Origin: Mameliella sp. CS4 | Lineage (GTDB): Bacteria; Pseudomonadota; Alphaproteobacteria; Rhodobacterales; Rhodobacteraceae | Assembly (NCBI RefSeq): GCF_019392335.1 | Contig: NZ_JAHXRQ010000015.1 | Coordinates: forward strand, 62,001-126,000 | DNA: 64,000 nucleotides | Reading direction: 5' to 3' | In this document: piece by piece, positions 51,892-60,689 of the stretch | How the letters are laid out: each line of letters starts with the position of its first letter | Position numbering within the stretch: the first letter of the stretch is position 1 | Notes under the pieces: generated by a model | The model's input: the letters and a program-made list of their open reading frames with translations, nothing else | What the model was told of the DNA's origin: nothing | The model's database searches: none | Translations under genes and position numbers: made by a program

Positions 51892-51909
51892 TGTAATTAA
51901 TGAATTACA
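51892..51909. promoter_or_regulatory. PpsR/CrtJ binding box 2, crtD-crtE region
   Basis: TGT-N12-ACA with strong dyad symmetry (TGTAATTAATGAATTACA), 15 bases before the crtE ATG, so binding would block crtE transcription or initiation closely. Confidence 0.8.
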
Positions 51910-51924
51910 CTTCGGAGGTGTGCA

Positions 51925-52794
51925 ATGCCCATGACCGCACGGATCGAAAGGGCGATTGCCCGGGCGCTGGCGCTGTCGCAAGGGGGATCGGCCCCGGCGA
52001 AACTGGCCTCTGCCCTGCCATATGCCACTCAGCCCGGCGGCGCACGCATCCGTCCGACGATCCTCTTGTCAGTGGCCACCTCCTGTGGCGATGACCGCCC
52101 GGCGCTGGCCGATGCCGCCGCTGCCGCGCTGGAGCTGATCCATTGCGCAAGCCTTGTGCATGACGATCTGCCCTGTTTCGACGATGCGGACCTGCGGCGC
52201 GGGAAACCGTCCGTGCATCGCGCCTATTCCGAGCCGTTGGCGGTGCTGACCGGCGACAGCCTCATCATCCTTGCTTTCGAGGTGCTGGCGCGGGCGACAG
52301 TGGATCATCCCGGCCGGGGCGCACAACTGCTGTTGGCGCTCAGCCGGCGCACGGGGATGCCAAACGGTATCTGCGCCGGGCAGGGCTGGGAAAGCGAGGC
52401 AGAGATCGACCTTGGCGCTTACCACCGCTCCAAGACGGCGGCGCTGTTCATCGCAGCCACGGAGATGGGCGCCATCGCCTCGGGCCATCCCTCCGAGGAA
52501 TGGCTGGACCTTGGCGCCCTCATCGGAGAGGCCTTCCAGGTGGCTGACGACCTGCGCGATGCCTTGCTGGACGAGGCGTCGCTGGGCAAGCCCGTGGGGC
52601 AGGACGACTTGCACGGGCGCCCCAACGCGGTCTGCGAAATGGGCATTGGTGGCGCTGTCGATCACCTGTCCAAGATCCTTGCGGCGGCCATTGCCTCGAT
52701 CCCGTCATGCCCGGGAGAGGCCATGCTGGCGCAGATGGTCAGCCACCAGGCGGACAAGATCATGCCCGCGGTGCCCGCGCGCTACCGGGGCTGA
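51925..52794 (+). CDS. crtE: CrtE, geranylgeranyl diphosphate synthase
   Basis: A 289-residue prenyltransferase that makes the C20 precursor for carotenoids and the bacteriochlorophyll tail. The first aspartate-rich motif is HDDLPCFDDADLRRGKPS (DDxxxxD) and the second is QVADDLRDALLDEA. A GGAGG ribosome binding site precedes the ATG. It heads the long plus-strand operon crtE-crtF-bchCXYZ-puf and is separated from crtF by four bases. Confidence 0.95.
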   Translation: MPMTARIERAIARALALSQGGSAPAKLASALPYATQPGGARIRPTILLSVATSCGDDRPALADAAAAALELIHCASLVHDDLPCFDDADLRRGKPSVHRAYSEPLAVLTGDSLIILAFEVLARATVDHPGRGAQLLLALSRRTGMPNGICAGQGWESEAEIDLGAYHRSKTAALFIAATEMGAIASGHPSEEWLDLGALIGEAFQVADDLRDALLDEASLGKPVGQDDLHGRPNAVCEMGIGGAVDHLSKILAAAIASIPSCPGEAMLAQMVSHQADKIMPAVPARYRG

Positions 52795-52798
52795 ACCG

Positions 52799-53953
52799 GT
52801 GGTTGCCTCCGCCGACCAGCCCGGCTTGCGCCGCAGACGGCGCGGCGGCTGGCTGGCGAGGCTGGTGGCGCGCCCCGGGGTGCAGGACTGGGCGGGGCGG
52901 CTGCCCTTCGGCGCCCGCCTCGCCCGTCGTGACGGGGCAGAGATCTTCGACGTTTTGCAAGGCTTCGTCTCAGCGCAGGTGCTGTCCGCTCTGGTCGAGC
53001 TGGGCTTGCTGGAACGCCTGCTGGACGGGGCCGAGCCGCCAGACGTGCTGGGCGCCGAAACCGGCATTGCACCGGATCGCATGGCGGCGCTCTTGCAGGC
53101 CGGGGCGGCGCTGGGCCTGTTGCGGCGGCGGCGCGATGGCGCCTTTGGCCTGGCCCGCAAGGGGGCGGCGATCCTTGGTGTCCCCGGTCTGACCGGGATG
53201 ATTCGCCACAACCGCGCCTTTTACGACGACATGGCCGACCCGGTCGCGCTCTTGCGCGGAGAGGCGGAGACGCAGATGGCGCATTTCTGGCCCTACGTTC
53301 TTGGCCAGACCGGAGACATCCCGCCAGAGGTTTCTGCCCGCTACTCCGATCTGATGTCCCGGTCGCAGCGGCTGGTGGCGCAGGACACCCTGCGGGCCGT
53401 TTCGCTGAACGGGGTCACGCGGCTGATGGATGTGGGTGGCGGTGCCGGGGTTTTTCTGGCCGAAGCCCTGCGACGCCATCGCGGTCTGCAGGGTGTTCTG
53501 TTCGATCTGCCGGGGGTCATGCCGCTGGCAGAGGCGGAACTGGGCCGCGCCGGTCTGGCGGACCGAGTCGCCCTGTCCCCCGGCAGTTTCCGCGATGACC
53601 TCTTGCCCCGGGGGGCCGATGCCATCTCGTTGGTGCGAGTGCTTTACGATCACGACGACGCGACCGTGCGCGCCCTGCTGGCTGCCGCGCTGGAGGCCCT
53701 GCCGCCCGGTGGGCGCCTGATCATATCGGAGCCGATGTCGGGCGGCGCGCGTCCGGATCGGGCGACGGATGTCTATTTTTCCTTTTACACCATGTCGATG
53801 GGCACCGGCCGGGTCCGGTCCGCCCGGCGCATCGGCGCCCTGTGCAAGGAGGCCGGCTTTGTTGGACTCGAAGGACCGCACGCGGCGCGCTCCTTCATCA
53901 CCTCGGTCGTGGTGGCACGGCGTCCTGACAGCAAAGTTGTAAAGTTTAATTGA
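52799..53953 (+). CDS. crtF: CrtF, hydroxyneurosporene O-methyltransferase
   Basis: A 384-residue SAM-dependent O-methyltransferase that methylates the C1 hydroxyl of the carotenoid. An N-terminal dimerisation region includes ILDV-like EIFDVLQGFVSAQVLSALVE. The SAM motif is TRLMDVGGGAGVFLAEALRR, followed by LFDLPGVMPLAEAEL and ISLVRVLYDHDDATV. The GTG at 52799 is the first in-frame start after the crtE stop; the frame upstream lies inside crtE. Its end overlaps the first PpsR box of the bchC promoter. Confidence 0.92.
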   Translation: MVASADQPGLRRRRRGGWLARLVARPGVQDWAGRLPFGARLARRDGAEIFDVLQGFVSAQVLSALVELGLLERLLDGAEPPDVLGAETGIAPDRMAALLQAGAALGLLRRRRDGAFGLARKGAAILGVPGLTGMIRHNRAFYDDMADPVALLRGEAETQMAHFWPYVLGQTGDIPPEVSARYSDLMSRSQRLVAQDTLRAVSLNGVTRLMDVGGGAGVFLAEALRRHRGLQGVLFDLPGVMPLAEAELGRAGLADRVALSPGSFRDDLLPRGADAISLVRVLYDHDDATVRALLAAALEALPPGGRLIISEPMSGGARPDRATDVYFSFYTMSMGTGRVRSARRIGALCKEAGFVGLEGPHAARSFITSVVVARRPDSKVVKFN

Positions 53954-53955
53954 CA
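53938..53955. promoter_or_regulatory. PpsR/CrtJ binding box 1, bchC promoter
   Basis: TGT-N12-ACA overlapping the last codons of crtF; eight bases separate it from the second box. This implies an internal promoter for bchCXYZ-puf. Confidence 0.75.
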
Positions 53956-53963
53956 CATGCTTG

Positions 53964-53981
53964 TGTCGTGTTACCCTGACA
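53964..53981. promoter_or_regulatory. PpsR/CrtJ binding box 2, bchC promoter
   Basis: TGT-N12-ACA 62 bases before the bchC start. The pair has the eight-base spacing established for PpsR/CrtJ sites at bchC in purple bacteria. Confidence 0.78.
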
Positions 53982-54043
53982 TTTGAAGATGGCCGTGACG
54001 GCGACGCCCGCCACACGGACGATAAAAAGGGGGAGGGGCGAAG

Positions 54044-54985
54044 ATGCAAACACGCGCTGTCCTTCTGAATGGTCCGGGGGATCTGTCCCTCGATCAGCTC
54101 GACCTCAAGGCGCCCGGCGCGGGCGACATCGTTGTCGAGATCGCGCATTCGGGCATCTCTACCGGCACCGAAAAACTGTTCTGGTCCGGCGCCATGCCGC
54201 CCTTTCCGGGCATGGGCTACCCGCTGGTGCCCGGCTACGAGGCCGCCGGAGAGGTGGTCGAGGCCGCTCCTGGCACCGGCTTTCGCCCGGGCGACCGGGT
54301 CTTTGTACCTGGAGCCGATTGTTTCGACGGCGCCTATGGCCTGTTCGGCGGGGCGGCGGATGTGCTGGTCACGGACGCCGCGCGGGTGACACGCATCGAC
54401 GCCGCTCTGGGCGCCGAAGGCGCCTTGCTGGCGCTGGCCGCCACCGCGCGGCACGCGATGGCGGGCCTGGAAAAGCGGATGCCTGACCTCATCGTCGGCC
54501 ACGGCGTCCTGGGTCGCCTGCTGGCACGCCTGACCGTGGCCGCAGGCGCCCCGGCGCCCACCGTCTGGGAACGGGCGCCGGACCGTCGCCAAGGGGGCGA
54601 GGGCTACGACGTCATCGCGCCCGAGGATGATCCGCGCCGCGACTACGGCGCGATCTATGATGCTTCCGGCAATGCCGCGATCCTGGACGACCTGATCGGA
54701 CGCCTTGCCAAGGGCGGCGAGATCGTCCTGGCCGGGTTCTACCCCGAAGGGCTGCGCTTTGCCTTTCCGCCCGCCTTCATGCGCGAGGCCCGCCTGCGGG
54801 TCGCCGCGGAATGGCAGCGCGATGACCTGACCGCCGTGCGTGCCCTTGTGGAAAACGGCGCCCTGTCGCTGTCCGGGCTGATCTCACATGCGGTTCCGGC
54901 AGAGCGGGCCGCCGGAGCCTACCGGACCGCCTTCGAGGACCCGGCCTGCCTCAAAATGATACTCAACTGGAAGGACGCAGCGTGA
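54044..54985 (+). CDS. bchC: BchC, bacteriochlorophyllide a dehydrogenase
   Basis: A 313-residue medium-chain dehydrogenase-like enzyme that oxidises the C3 hydroxyethyl group to acetyl in bacteriochlorophyll synthesis. It starts MQTRAVLLNGPGDLSLDQLD; the GroES-like domain includes GTEKLFWSGAMPPFPGMGYP and PGYEAAGEVVEA, and the nucleotide-binding domain LIVGHGVLGRLLARL. A GGGAGGGG ribosome binding site precedes the ATG. The stop overlaps the bchX GTG (GTGA). Confidence 0.95.
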   Translation: MQTRAVLLNGPGDLSLDQLDLKAPGAGDIVVEIAHSGISTGTEKLFWSGAMPPFPGMGYPLVPGYEAAGEVVEAAPGTGFRPGDRVFVPGADCFDGAYGLFGGAADVLVTDAARVTRIDAALGAEGALLALAATARHAMAGLEKRMPDLIVGHGVLGRLLARLTVAAGAPAPTVWERAPDRRQGGEGYDVIAPEDDPRRDYGAIYDASGNAAILDDLIGRLAKGGEIVLAGFYPEGLRFAFPPAFMREARLRVAAEWQRDDLTAVRALVENGALSLSGLISHAVPAERAAGAYRTAFEDPACLKMILNWKDAA

Positions 54986-56007
54986 AGGACGACGTGCAGA
55001 AACTCACCGAGACCGACGTGCCTGACCTCAAGACCTTTGACCAGCGCCTGCGCGAGGAGGCGCAAGAGGACCTGGCGGACCTGATCACCGAAGAGCCGAC
55101 CAGCAAGACGCAGATCATCGCGATCTATGGCAAGGGCGGGATCGGCAAATCCTTCACCCTGGCGAACCTCAGTCACATGATGGCCGAACAGGGCAAGCGC
55201 GTGCTGCTGATCGGCTGCGATCCAAAGTCGGACACAACCTCACTGTTGTTTGGCGGCAAGGCCTGCCCGACGATCATCGAGACCTCGACCAAGAAGAAGC
55301 TGGCCGGAGAAGAGGTCGCCATCGGCGATGTCTGCTTCAAGCGCGGCGGCGTCTTTGCGATGGAACTGGGCGGCCCCGAGGTGGGGCGCGGCTGTGGCGG
55401 GCGCGGTATCATCCACGGCTTCGAGCTGTTGGAAAAGCTCGGCTTCCACGACTGGGACTTCGATTACGTGCTGCTGGATTTCCTGGGAGATGTCGTCTGC
55501 GGCGGCTTTGGCCTGCCGATCGCGCGGGACATGGCGCAAAAGGTGATCCTCGTCGCTTCGAACGACCTGCAATCTCTTTACGTGGCCAACAACGTCTGTT
55601 CCGCGGTGGAATACTTCCGCAAGCTGGGCGGCAATGTCGGCGTGGCGGGGCTGGTGGTCAACAAGGACGACCATTCCGGTGAGGCGCAGGCCTTTGCCAA
55701 GGCGGTGGACATCCCGATCCTGGCGGCGATCCCGCAGGACGACGACCTGCGCAAGAAATCCGCGAACTACCAGATTGTCGGCACGGCGCAGAGCCAATGG
55801 GGCGAGCTTTTCGCCGGTCTGTCCGAGGCCGTCTCGGTTGCGCCGCCGGTGCGGCCCGCGCCGCTGGACCAGGACGCACTGCTGGGGCTTTTCGACGGTT
55901 CCGACACCGGGGCGGGCGTGACGCTGGTCCCGGCCACCGATGCCGACATGCGCGGCAAGTACGCCAAGCCGCAGGAGTCGCTGGAGGTGATCTATGACGA
56001 CGCCTGA
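54982..56007 (+). CDS. bchX: BchX, chlorophyllide reductase iron protein
   Basis: A 341-residue nitrogenase-iron-protein-like ATPase that passes electrons to BchYZ. The P-loop GKGGIGKS is at residues 50-57, switch-like DPKSDTTS follows, and the [4Fe-4S] cysteines lie in GRGCGGRGI and DVVCGGFGLP. The GTG start at 54982 overlaps the bchC stop; an N-terminal extension of about 45 residues before the P-loop is normal for BchX. It overlaps bchY by 14 bases. Confidence 0.96.
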   Translation: MKDDVQKLTETDVPDLKTFDQRLREEAQEDLADLITEEPTSKTQIIAIYGKGGIGKSFTLANLSHMMAEQGKRVLLIGCDPKSDTTSLLFGGKACPTIIETSTKKKLAGEEVAIGDVCFKRGGVFAMELGGPEVGRGCGGRGIIHGFELLEKLGFHDWDFDYVLLDFLGDVVCGGFGLPIARDMAQKVILVASNDLQSLYVANNVCSAVEYFRKLGGNVGVAGLVVNKDDHSGEAQAFAKAVDIPILAAIPQDDDLRKKSANYQIVGTAQSQWGELFAGLSEAVSVAPPVRPAPLDQDALLGLFDGSDTGAGVTLVPATDADMRGKYAKPQESLEVIYDDA

Positions 56008-57493
56008 TCTGGCCACACCGGCGGGCGACGGGTGTCATTCCGCCGCCGACCTGGACCGGGCCGCGCGCAGCGCCGGGCAAAGTGAGCTGCTGGACCAATA
56101 CGCGCGAGATTACCCGCAAGGCCCGCATGACAAGCCGCAAAGCATGTGCCCGGCCTTTGGATCCCTGCGTGTGGGGCTGCGGATGAAACGGGTGGCGACG
56201 GTGCTGTCCGGCTCTGCCTGCTGCGTCTACGGGCTGACCTTCGTGTCGCATTTCTACGGCGCACGGCGGTCGGTGGGCTACGTCCCCTTCGATTCCGAAA
56301 GCCTGGTGACCGGCAAGCTGTTCGAGGACATCCGCGAGGCGGTACACAAGCTGGCCGATCCGGATCGCTTCGATGCCATTGTGGTCACCAACCTCTGTGT
56401 GCCCACGGCCTCCGGTGTGCCGCTGCGGTTGCTCCCGGACGAGATCGACGGCGTGCGGATCGTGGGCATCGACGTGCCGGGGTTCGGCATTCCCACCCAT
56501 GCCGAGGCCAAGGACGTGCTGGCAGGTGCCATGCTGAACTATGCCCGCCGAGAGATCGAGGCCGGGCCGGTGGCCGCGCCCGAGGGCGGTGTTTCCGACT
56601 TGCCCACCGTGACCCTGCTGGGAGAAATGTTTCCCGCCGATCCGATGATGATCGGTGCGATGCTGGCGCCGATGGGGCTGGCCGCCGGGCCGGTGGTGCC
56701 CTGCCGCGAGTGGCGCGAGCTTTATTCCGCGCTGGACTGTGGTGCGGTCGCCGCGATCCACCCGTTCTATACCGCCGCCGTGCGCGAGTTCCAGGCTGCC
56801 GGTCGCCCGATCGTGGGCAGCGCGCCCGTGGGTCATGACGGCACTGCCGCCTGGCTGGCCGGGATCGGCGAGGCCTTTGGCCTGCACGCCGACAAGGTGG
56901 CCGCCGCGCAAAACGCCTTTCTGCCCGCGATCCGGGGCGCGCTGGACGCGGCCCCGATCAAGGGGCGGATCACCCTGTCGGGCTACGAGGGCAGTGAACT
57001 GCTGGTCGCGCGCCTGCTGATCGAAAGCGGCGCCGACGTGCCCTATGTCGGCACCGCTTGCGCGAAATCCCCCTGGTCTCAGGCGGATGCCGAATGGCTG
57101 CGCGCCCGAGGCGTGACGGTGACGTTCCGCGCCTCGCTGGAGGATGACCTGGCCGCGATGGAAGGGCTGCGCCCGGACCTGGCCATCGGCACGACGCCGG
57201 TGGTTCAAAAGGCCAAGGCGATGGGCATTCCCGCGCTCTATTTCACCAACCTGATCTCGGCCCGGCCCCTGATGGGGCCGGCAGGGGCAGGCAGCCTGGC
57301 CGAGGTGGTGAATGCCGCCATCGACAACAAGCCCCGCATGGACCGGATGAAGGCCTTTTTCGAGGGCGTCGGCGAGGGCGACACCGCCGGGGTCTGGGAG
57401 GGCGCGCCCAATCTGCGCCCGGATTTCCGCGCGCTGAATCTCAAGAAACTGGAAAAGAAGGCCCGCGCCGCCAAGGCGGAGCAGATGATATGA
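55994..57493 (+). CDS. bchY: BchY, chlorophyllide reductase subunit Y
   Basis: A 499-residue nitrogenase-like catalytic subunit which, with BchZ, reduces the C7=C8 bond of chlorophyllide a. Cluster-ligand regions PQSMCPAFGSLRVG and SGSACCVYGLTFVSHFYGAR and the later VTNLCVPTASGVPL are as expected for the NifD/BchN-like fold. It ends in a basic tail (KLEKKARAAKAEQM). A gap of 61 bases precedes bchZ. Confidence 0.95.
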   Translation: MTTPDLATPAGDGCHSAADLDRAARSAGQSELLDQYARDYPQGPHDKPQSMCPAFGSLRVGLRMKRVATVLSGSACCVYGLTFVSHFYGARRSVGYVPFDSESLVTGKLFEDIREAVHKLADPDRFDAIVVTNLCVPTASGVPLRLLPDEIDGVRIVGIDVPGFGIPTHAEAKDVLAGAMLNYARREIEAGPVAAPEGGVSDLPTVTLLGEMFPADPMMIGAMLAPMGLAAGPVVPCREWRELYSALDCGAVAAIHPFYTAAVREFQAAGRPIVGSAPVGHDGTAAWLAGIGEAFGLHADKVAAAQNAFLPAIRGALDAAPIKGRITLSGYEGSELLVARLLIESGADVPYVGTACAKSPWSQADAEWLRARGVTVTFRASLEDDLAAMEGLRPDLAIGTTPVVQKAKAMGIPALYFTNLISARPLMGPAGAGSLAEVVNAAIDNKPRMDRMKAFFEGVGEGDTAGVWEGAPNLRPDFRALNLKKLEKKARAAKAEQMI

Positions 57494-57554
57494 GGGGTGT
57501 GACCTTCCATATCCGGCCGCTTGAACGCGCTGCTGCCAGCCGGAGAGGTGCCCC

Positions 57555-59027
57555 ATGCTGATCCAGGATCACGACAGGGCCGGCGGCTACTGGGGCGCGG
57601 TCTATGCCTTCTGCGCCGTCAAGGGTCTGCAGGTCATCATCGACGGCCCCGTCGGCTGCGAGAACCTGCCCGTGACCTCTGTCCTGCACTACACCGACGC
57701 CCTGCCGCCGCATGAGCTGCCCATCGTGGTCAGCGGGTTGGGCGAAGAGGAACTGGGCCGAGACGGGACCGAGGGTGCGATGAAACGCGCCTGGGGCACG
57801 CTGGACCCGGCCTTGCCTGCCGTGGTTGTCACCGGCTCCATCGCCGAGATGATCGGCGGCGGCGTGACCCCGCAGGGCACCAACATCCAGCGCTTTCTTC
57901 CGCGCACCATCGACGAGGACCAGTGGCAGGCCGCCGACCGGGCGATGACCTGGCTCTTTACCGAATTCGGCATGACCAAGGGCCGGATGCCCAAGGAGAA
58001 AAAGCGCGAGGAGGGAGCCGCGCCCCGGGTCAACATCCTTGGCCCGATGTATGGCGCTTTCAACATGCCCAGCGACCTGGCCGAGATCCGCCGCCTGGTC
58101 GAGGGGATCGGCGCCGAAGTCAACATGGTGCTGCCTCTGGGCGCCCACCTGGCCGAGATGCGCAACCTCGTGAATTCCGACGTCAACGTGGTGATGTACC
58201 GCGAATACGGGCGCGGCCTGGCCGAGGTGCTGGGCAAACCCTACCTGCAGGCCCCCATCGGGGTCGAGAGCACGACGCTGTTCCTGCGCTCGCTGGGCGA
58301 ACTGCTGGGGCTGGACCCCGAACCCTTCATCGAGCGCGAGAAACATTCGACCATCAAGCCGGTCTGGGATCTCTGGCGGTCCGTCACGCAGGATTTCTTT
58401 GCCACCGCAAGCTTTGGCATCGTCGCCGGAGAGACCTATGCCCGTGGAATCCGTCAGTACCTGGAGGGCGACTTGGGCCTGCCCTGCGCCTTTGCGGTTT
58501 CGCGTTGCGCGGGGAAGAAGACCGACAACGACGCGACCCGGGCCATGATTGCCCGCGACCGGCCGTTGGTCTTGCTAGGGTCGATCAACGAAAAGATCTA
58601 CCTGGCCGAGCTGAAATCCGGCCACGGACCCAGCCCGACCTTCATCCCGGCCAGCTTTCCCGGCGCCGCGATCCGCCGCGCCACCGGCACGCCGATGATG
58701 GGCTATGCCGGGGCGACCTACCTGCTGCAGGAGGTCTGCAACGGGCTGTTCGACTCGCTGTTCCACATCCTGCCGCTGGGGTCCGAGATGGACGCGGCGC
58801 AGGCGACGCCGACACCGCTGCGCCGGAACCTGCCCTGGGACGAGGATGCCAGCCGCGCGCTGGATCGCCTGGTGGCCGCGCATCCGGTGCTGACCCGTAT
58901 TTCCGCCGCCAAGACGCTGCGAGACGCCGCCGAAGACGACGCGCAGCGCGCGGGCGCGGCGCGCGTGGCCCTGGCCGCCGTAGAACGCGTTTCGGGCCTT
59001 GCCCGCCAATTCCAAGAGGAGGACTGA
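57555..59027 (+). CDS. bchZ: BchZ, chlorophyllide reductase subunit Z
   Basis: A 490-residue nitrogenase-like partner of BchY. The conserved GPVGCENLPVTSVLHYTDAL, LPAVVVTGSIAEMIGGG, and the C-terminal PMMGYAGATYLLQEVCNGLFDSLF are present. GGAGAGG precedes the ATG. The end of the gene contains the GAGGAGG ribosome binding site of pufQ, which starts three bases after the stop. Confidence 0.95.
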   Translation: MLIQDHDRAGGYWGAVYAFCAVKGLQVIIDGPVGCENLPVTSVLHYTDALPPHELPIVVSGLGEEELGRDGTEGAMKRAWGTLDPALPAVVVTGSIAEMIGGGVTPQGTNIQRFLPRTIDEDQWQAADRAMTWLFTEFGMTKGRMPKEKKREEGAAPRVNILGPMYGAFNMPSDLAEIRRLVEGIGAEVNMVLPLGAHLAEMRNLVNSDVNVVMYREYGRGLAEVLGKPYLQAPIGVESTTLFLRSLGELLGLDPEPFIEREKHSTIKPVWDLWRSVTQDFFATASFGIVAGETYARGIRQYLEGDLGLPCAFAVSRCAGKKTDNDATRAMIARDRPLVLLGSINEKIYLAELKSGHGPSPTFIPASFPGAAIRRATGTPMMGYAGATYLLQEVCNGLFDSLFHILPLGSEMDAAQATPTPLRRNLPWDEDASRALDRLVAAHPVLTRISAAKTLRDAAEDDAQRAGAARVALAAVERVSGLARQFQEED

Positions 59028-59030
59028 CCG

Positions 59031-59255
59031 ATGACCGACGTCACATCCAGCAGCCTGGGACAGGCGCATGTCCGGCGCCGGCGCCGGGCCGAGTTCCATG
59101 TCTATTTCACCCTCATCTTCCTGCTCGCGCTGCCCTCGGAGACGATCGGCTGGGCGCGGGCGGTGATCCGGCAGAGGTCGCTGAACCTGCACGGCCCGCT
59201 GGCCCGTGCCTGGCGCGAGGCGGACCGGATCACGCCGATGATTTTCTCGGTCTGA
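59031..59255 (+). CDS. pufQ: PufQ, photosynthetic complex regulator
   Basis: A 74-residue protein with a single membrane helix (YFTLIFLLALPSETIGWARA) after a basic N-terminus. PufQ is needed for normal bacteriochlorophyll levels and LH1 assembly and heads the puf operon in Rhodobacterales. It begins three bases after bchZ, so it is read both from bchCXYZ transcripts and from puf promoters located upstream. Confidence 0.9.
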   Translation: MTDVTSSSLGQAHVRRRRRAEFHVYFTLIFLLALPSETIGWARAVIRQRSLNLHGPLARAWREADRITPMIFSV

Positions 59256-59389
59256 CCCCCAGGGGTTAACCACCGAGACCCGACCTGACCGCCCGTCCCG
59301 GGCGGACAGACCCCTGAGGGACCGTGAAGGCCCCAAGGGACCCGGCCGCGGGGTTCGCGGCGTCAGCATAGCGTTCCGGAGGAAAGTTT
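59256..59389 (+). promoter_or_regulatory. pufQ-pufB intergenic leader
   Basis: A 134-base leader between pufQ and pufB. It contains GC-rich inverted repeats (for example CGCCCGTCCCGGGCG around 59291-59306 and CCGCGGGGTTCGCGG around 59346-59360), then GGAGGAAAG seven or so bases before the pufB ATG. In related bacteria this is where mRNA processing separates the abundant pufBA message from pufQ. Confidence 0.5.
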
Positions 59390-59539
59390 ATGGCTGATCA
59401 AAACGACCTGTCCTTCACAGGTCTCACCGACGAGCAGGCCCAGGAACTGCATTCCGTCTACATGAGTGGCCTCTGGCTGTTCGCGGCGGTTGCGGTGGTT
59501 GCCCATCTGGCAACCTACATCTGGGCCCCCTGGTTCTAA
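59390..59539 (+). CDS. pufB: PufB, LH1 antenna beta subunit
   Basis: A 49-residue light-harvesting polypeptide starting MADQNDLSFTGLTDEQAQEL. A single membrane helix contains the bacteriochlorophyll-ligand histidine in AVVAHLATYIWAPWF. GGAGG precedes the ATG. PufA follows seven bases later. Confidence 0.96.
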   Translation: MADQNDLSFTGLTDEQAQELHSVYMSGLWLFAAVAVVAHLATYIWAPWF

Positions 59540-59546
59540 GGAAAGG

Positions 59547-59723
59547 ATGATGGACGTGTCCAAGTTCTACAAGATCTGGCTCATCTTCGATCCTCGCCGC
59601 GTGTTTGTCGCGCAAGGCGTCTTTCTGTTCCTGTTGGCTGTCATGATCCACCTGGTGGTTCTGTCAAATGGCGTCAACTGGTTCGAGAACGCGGCCGCAT
59701 CGCGCGCCGCAGCAGATGAGTGA
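59547..59723 (+). CDS. pufA: PufA, LH1 antenna alpha subunit
   Basis: A 57- or 58-residue light-harvesting polypeptide. Two consecutive ATG codons (59547, 59550) precede DVSKFYKIWLIFDPRRVFVA; ribosome-binding-site spacing (AAGGA) favours the second. The membrane helix QGVFLFLLAVMIHLVVL carries the ligand histidine. It ends with an alanine-rich tail (AAASRAAADE). Confidence 0.95.
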   Translation: MMDVSKFYKIWLIFDPRRVFVAQGVFLFLLAVMIHLVVLSNGVNWFENAAASRAAADE

Positions 59724-59751
59724 CCAGGGGACAATCGTCCCATGAAAACGC

Positions 59752-59774
59752 TGCGGGCGGCAGGTCCGCCCGCA
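59752..59774 (+). terminator. pufA-pufL intercistronic hairpin
   Basis: A perfect 9-bp stem (TGCGGGCGG / CCGCCCGCA) with a five-base loop, 28 bases after the pufA stop. No T-run follows directly. In purple bacteria this hairpin stabilises the pufBA message and partly terminates, giving excess antenna over reaction centre. Confidence 0.82.
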
Positions 59775-59847
59775 ACGAACGCACACCTCACACCTAAACG
59801 TCGGCTTGAGATCTGATCGAACGGGCCGCCAAAAGCGGGGAAATACG

Positions 59848-60687
59848 ATGGCGTTGCTCAGCTTCGAGAAAAAGTACCGCGTCCGCGGGGGGACGCTGAT
59901 CGGCGGGGATCTCTTCGATTTCTGGGTCGGCCCCTTCTATGTCGGCTTCTTCGGTGTCACGACCGCCTTCTTTGCGGCCCTCGGCACCATCCTGATCTTC
60001 TGGGGGGCGGCCCACCAGGGCACCTTCAACCCCTGGCTCATCAATGTCGCGCCGCCCGACCTGTCCTATGGCCTGGGCGCGGCGCCCCTGATGGAAGGGG
60101 GGCTGTGGCAGATCATCACGATCTGTGCCACCGGCGCCTTCATCAGCTGGGCCCTGCGCGAGGTCGAGATATGCCGCAAGCTGGGGATGGGCTATCATGT
60201 GCCCTTCGCCTTCAGCTTTGCCATCCTGGCCTATGTCACGCTGACGATCTTTCGCCCGTTGCTGATGGGCGCCTGGGGTCATGGCTTTCCCTATGGCATC
60301 TTCAGTCACCTCGACTGGGTCAGCAACACCGGCTACGCCTACCTGCACTTCCACTACAATCCCGCGCACATGCTGGCGGTCAGCCTGTTCTTCGGCACCA
60401 CCCTGGCGCTGGCGCTGCACGGCGGGCTGATCCTCTCGGCGGCCAACCCCGAGAAGGGGGAGGAGATGAAGACGCCGGATCACGAGGACAGCTTCTTCCG
60501 TGACCTCATCGGCTACTCGATCGGCACGCTGGGCATTCACCGACTGGGCTTCCTGCTGGCGATCAACGCGGTCTTCTTCTCGGCGGTCTGCATCATCATC
60601 AGCGGCCCGGTCTGGACCAGCGGCTGGCCGGAATGGTGGAACTGGTGGCTCGAACTGCCGATCTGGCCCTCTCAGGCGGGAATGTGA
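59848..60687 (+). CDS. pufL: PufL, reaction centre L subunit
   Basis: A 279-residue reaction-centre protein with five membrane helices. MALLSFEKKYRVRGGTLIGG begins it. The helix D segment HFHYNPAHMLAVSLFFGTTL contains the special-pair histidine, and LALALHGGLILSAANP the following conserved histidine. The frame runs upstream to 59806 but the ATG at 59848 gives the canonical N-terminus, with GCGGGG upstream. PufM begins two bases after its stop. Confidence 0.97.
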   Translation: MALLSFEKKYRVRGGTLIGGDLFDFWVGPFYVGFFGVTTAFFAALGTILIFWGAAHQGTFNPWLINVAPPDLSYGLGAAPLMEGGLWQIITICATGAFISWALREVEICRKLGMGYHVPFAFSFAILAYVTLTIFRPLLMGAWGHGFPYGIFSHLDWVSNTGYAYLHFHYNPAHMLAVSLFFGTTLALALHGGLILSAANPEKGEEMKTPDHEDSFFRDLIGYSIGTLGIHRLGFLLAINAVFFSAVCIIISGPVWTSGWPEWWNWWLELPIWPSQAGM

Positions 60688-60689
60688 TC

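Noticed and set aside
57494..57715. Small plus-strand frame between bchY and bchZ
   Set aside because: It runs into bchZ in another frame, has no supported start and is not conserved in character.
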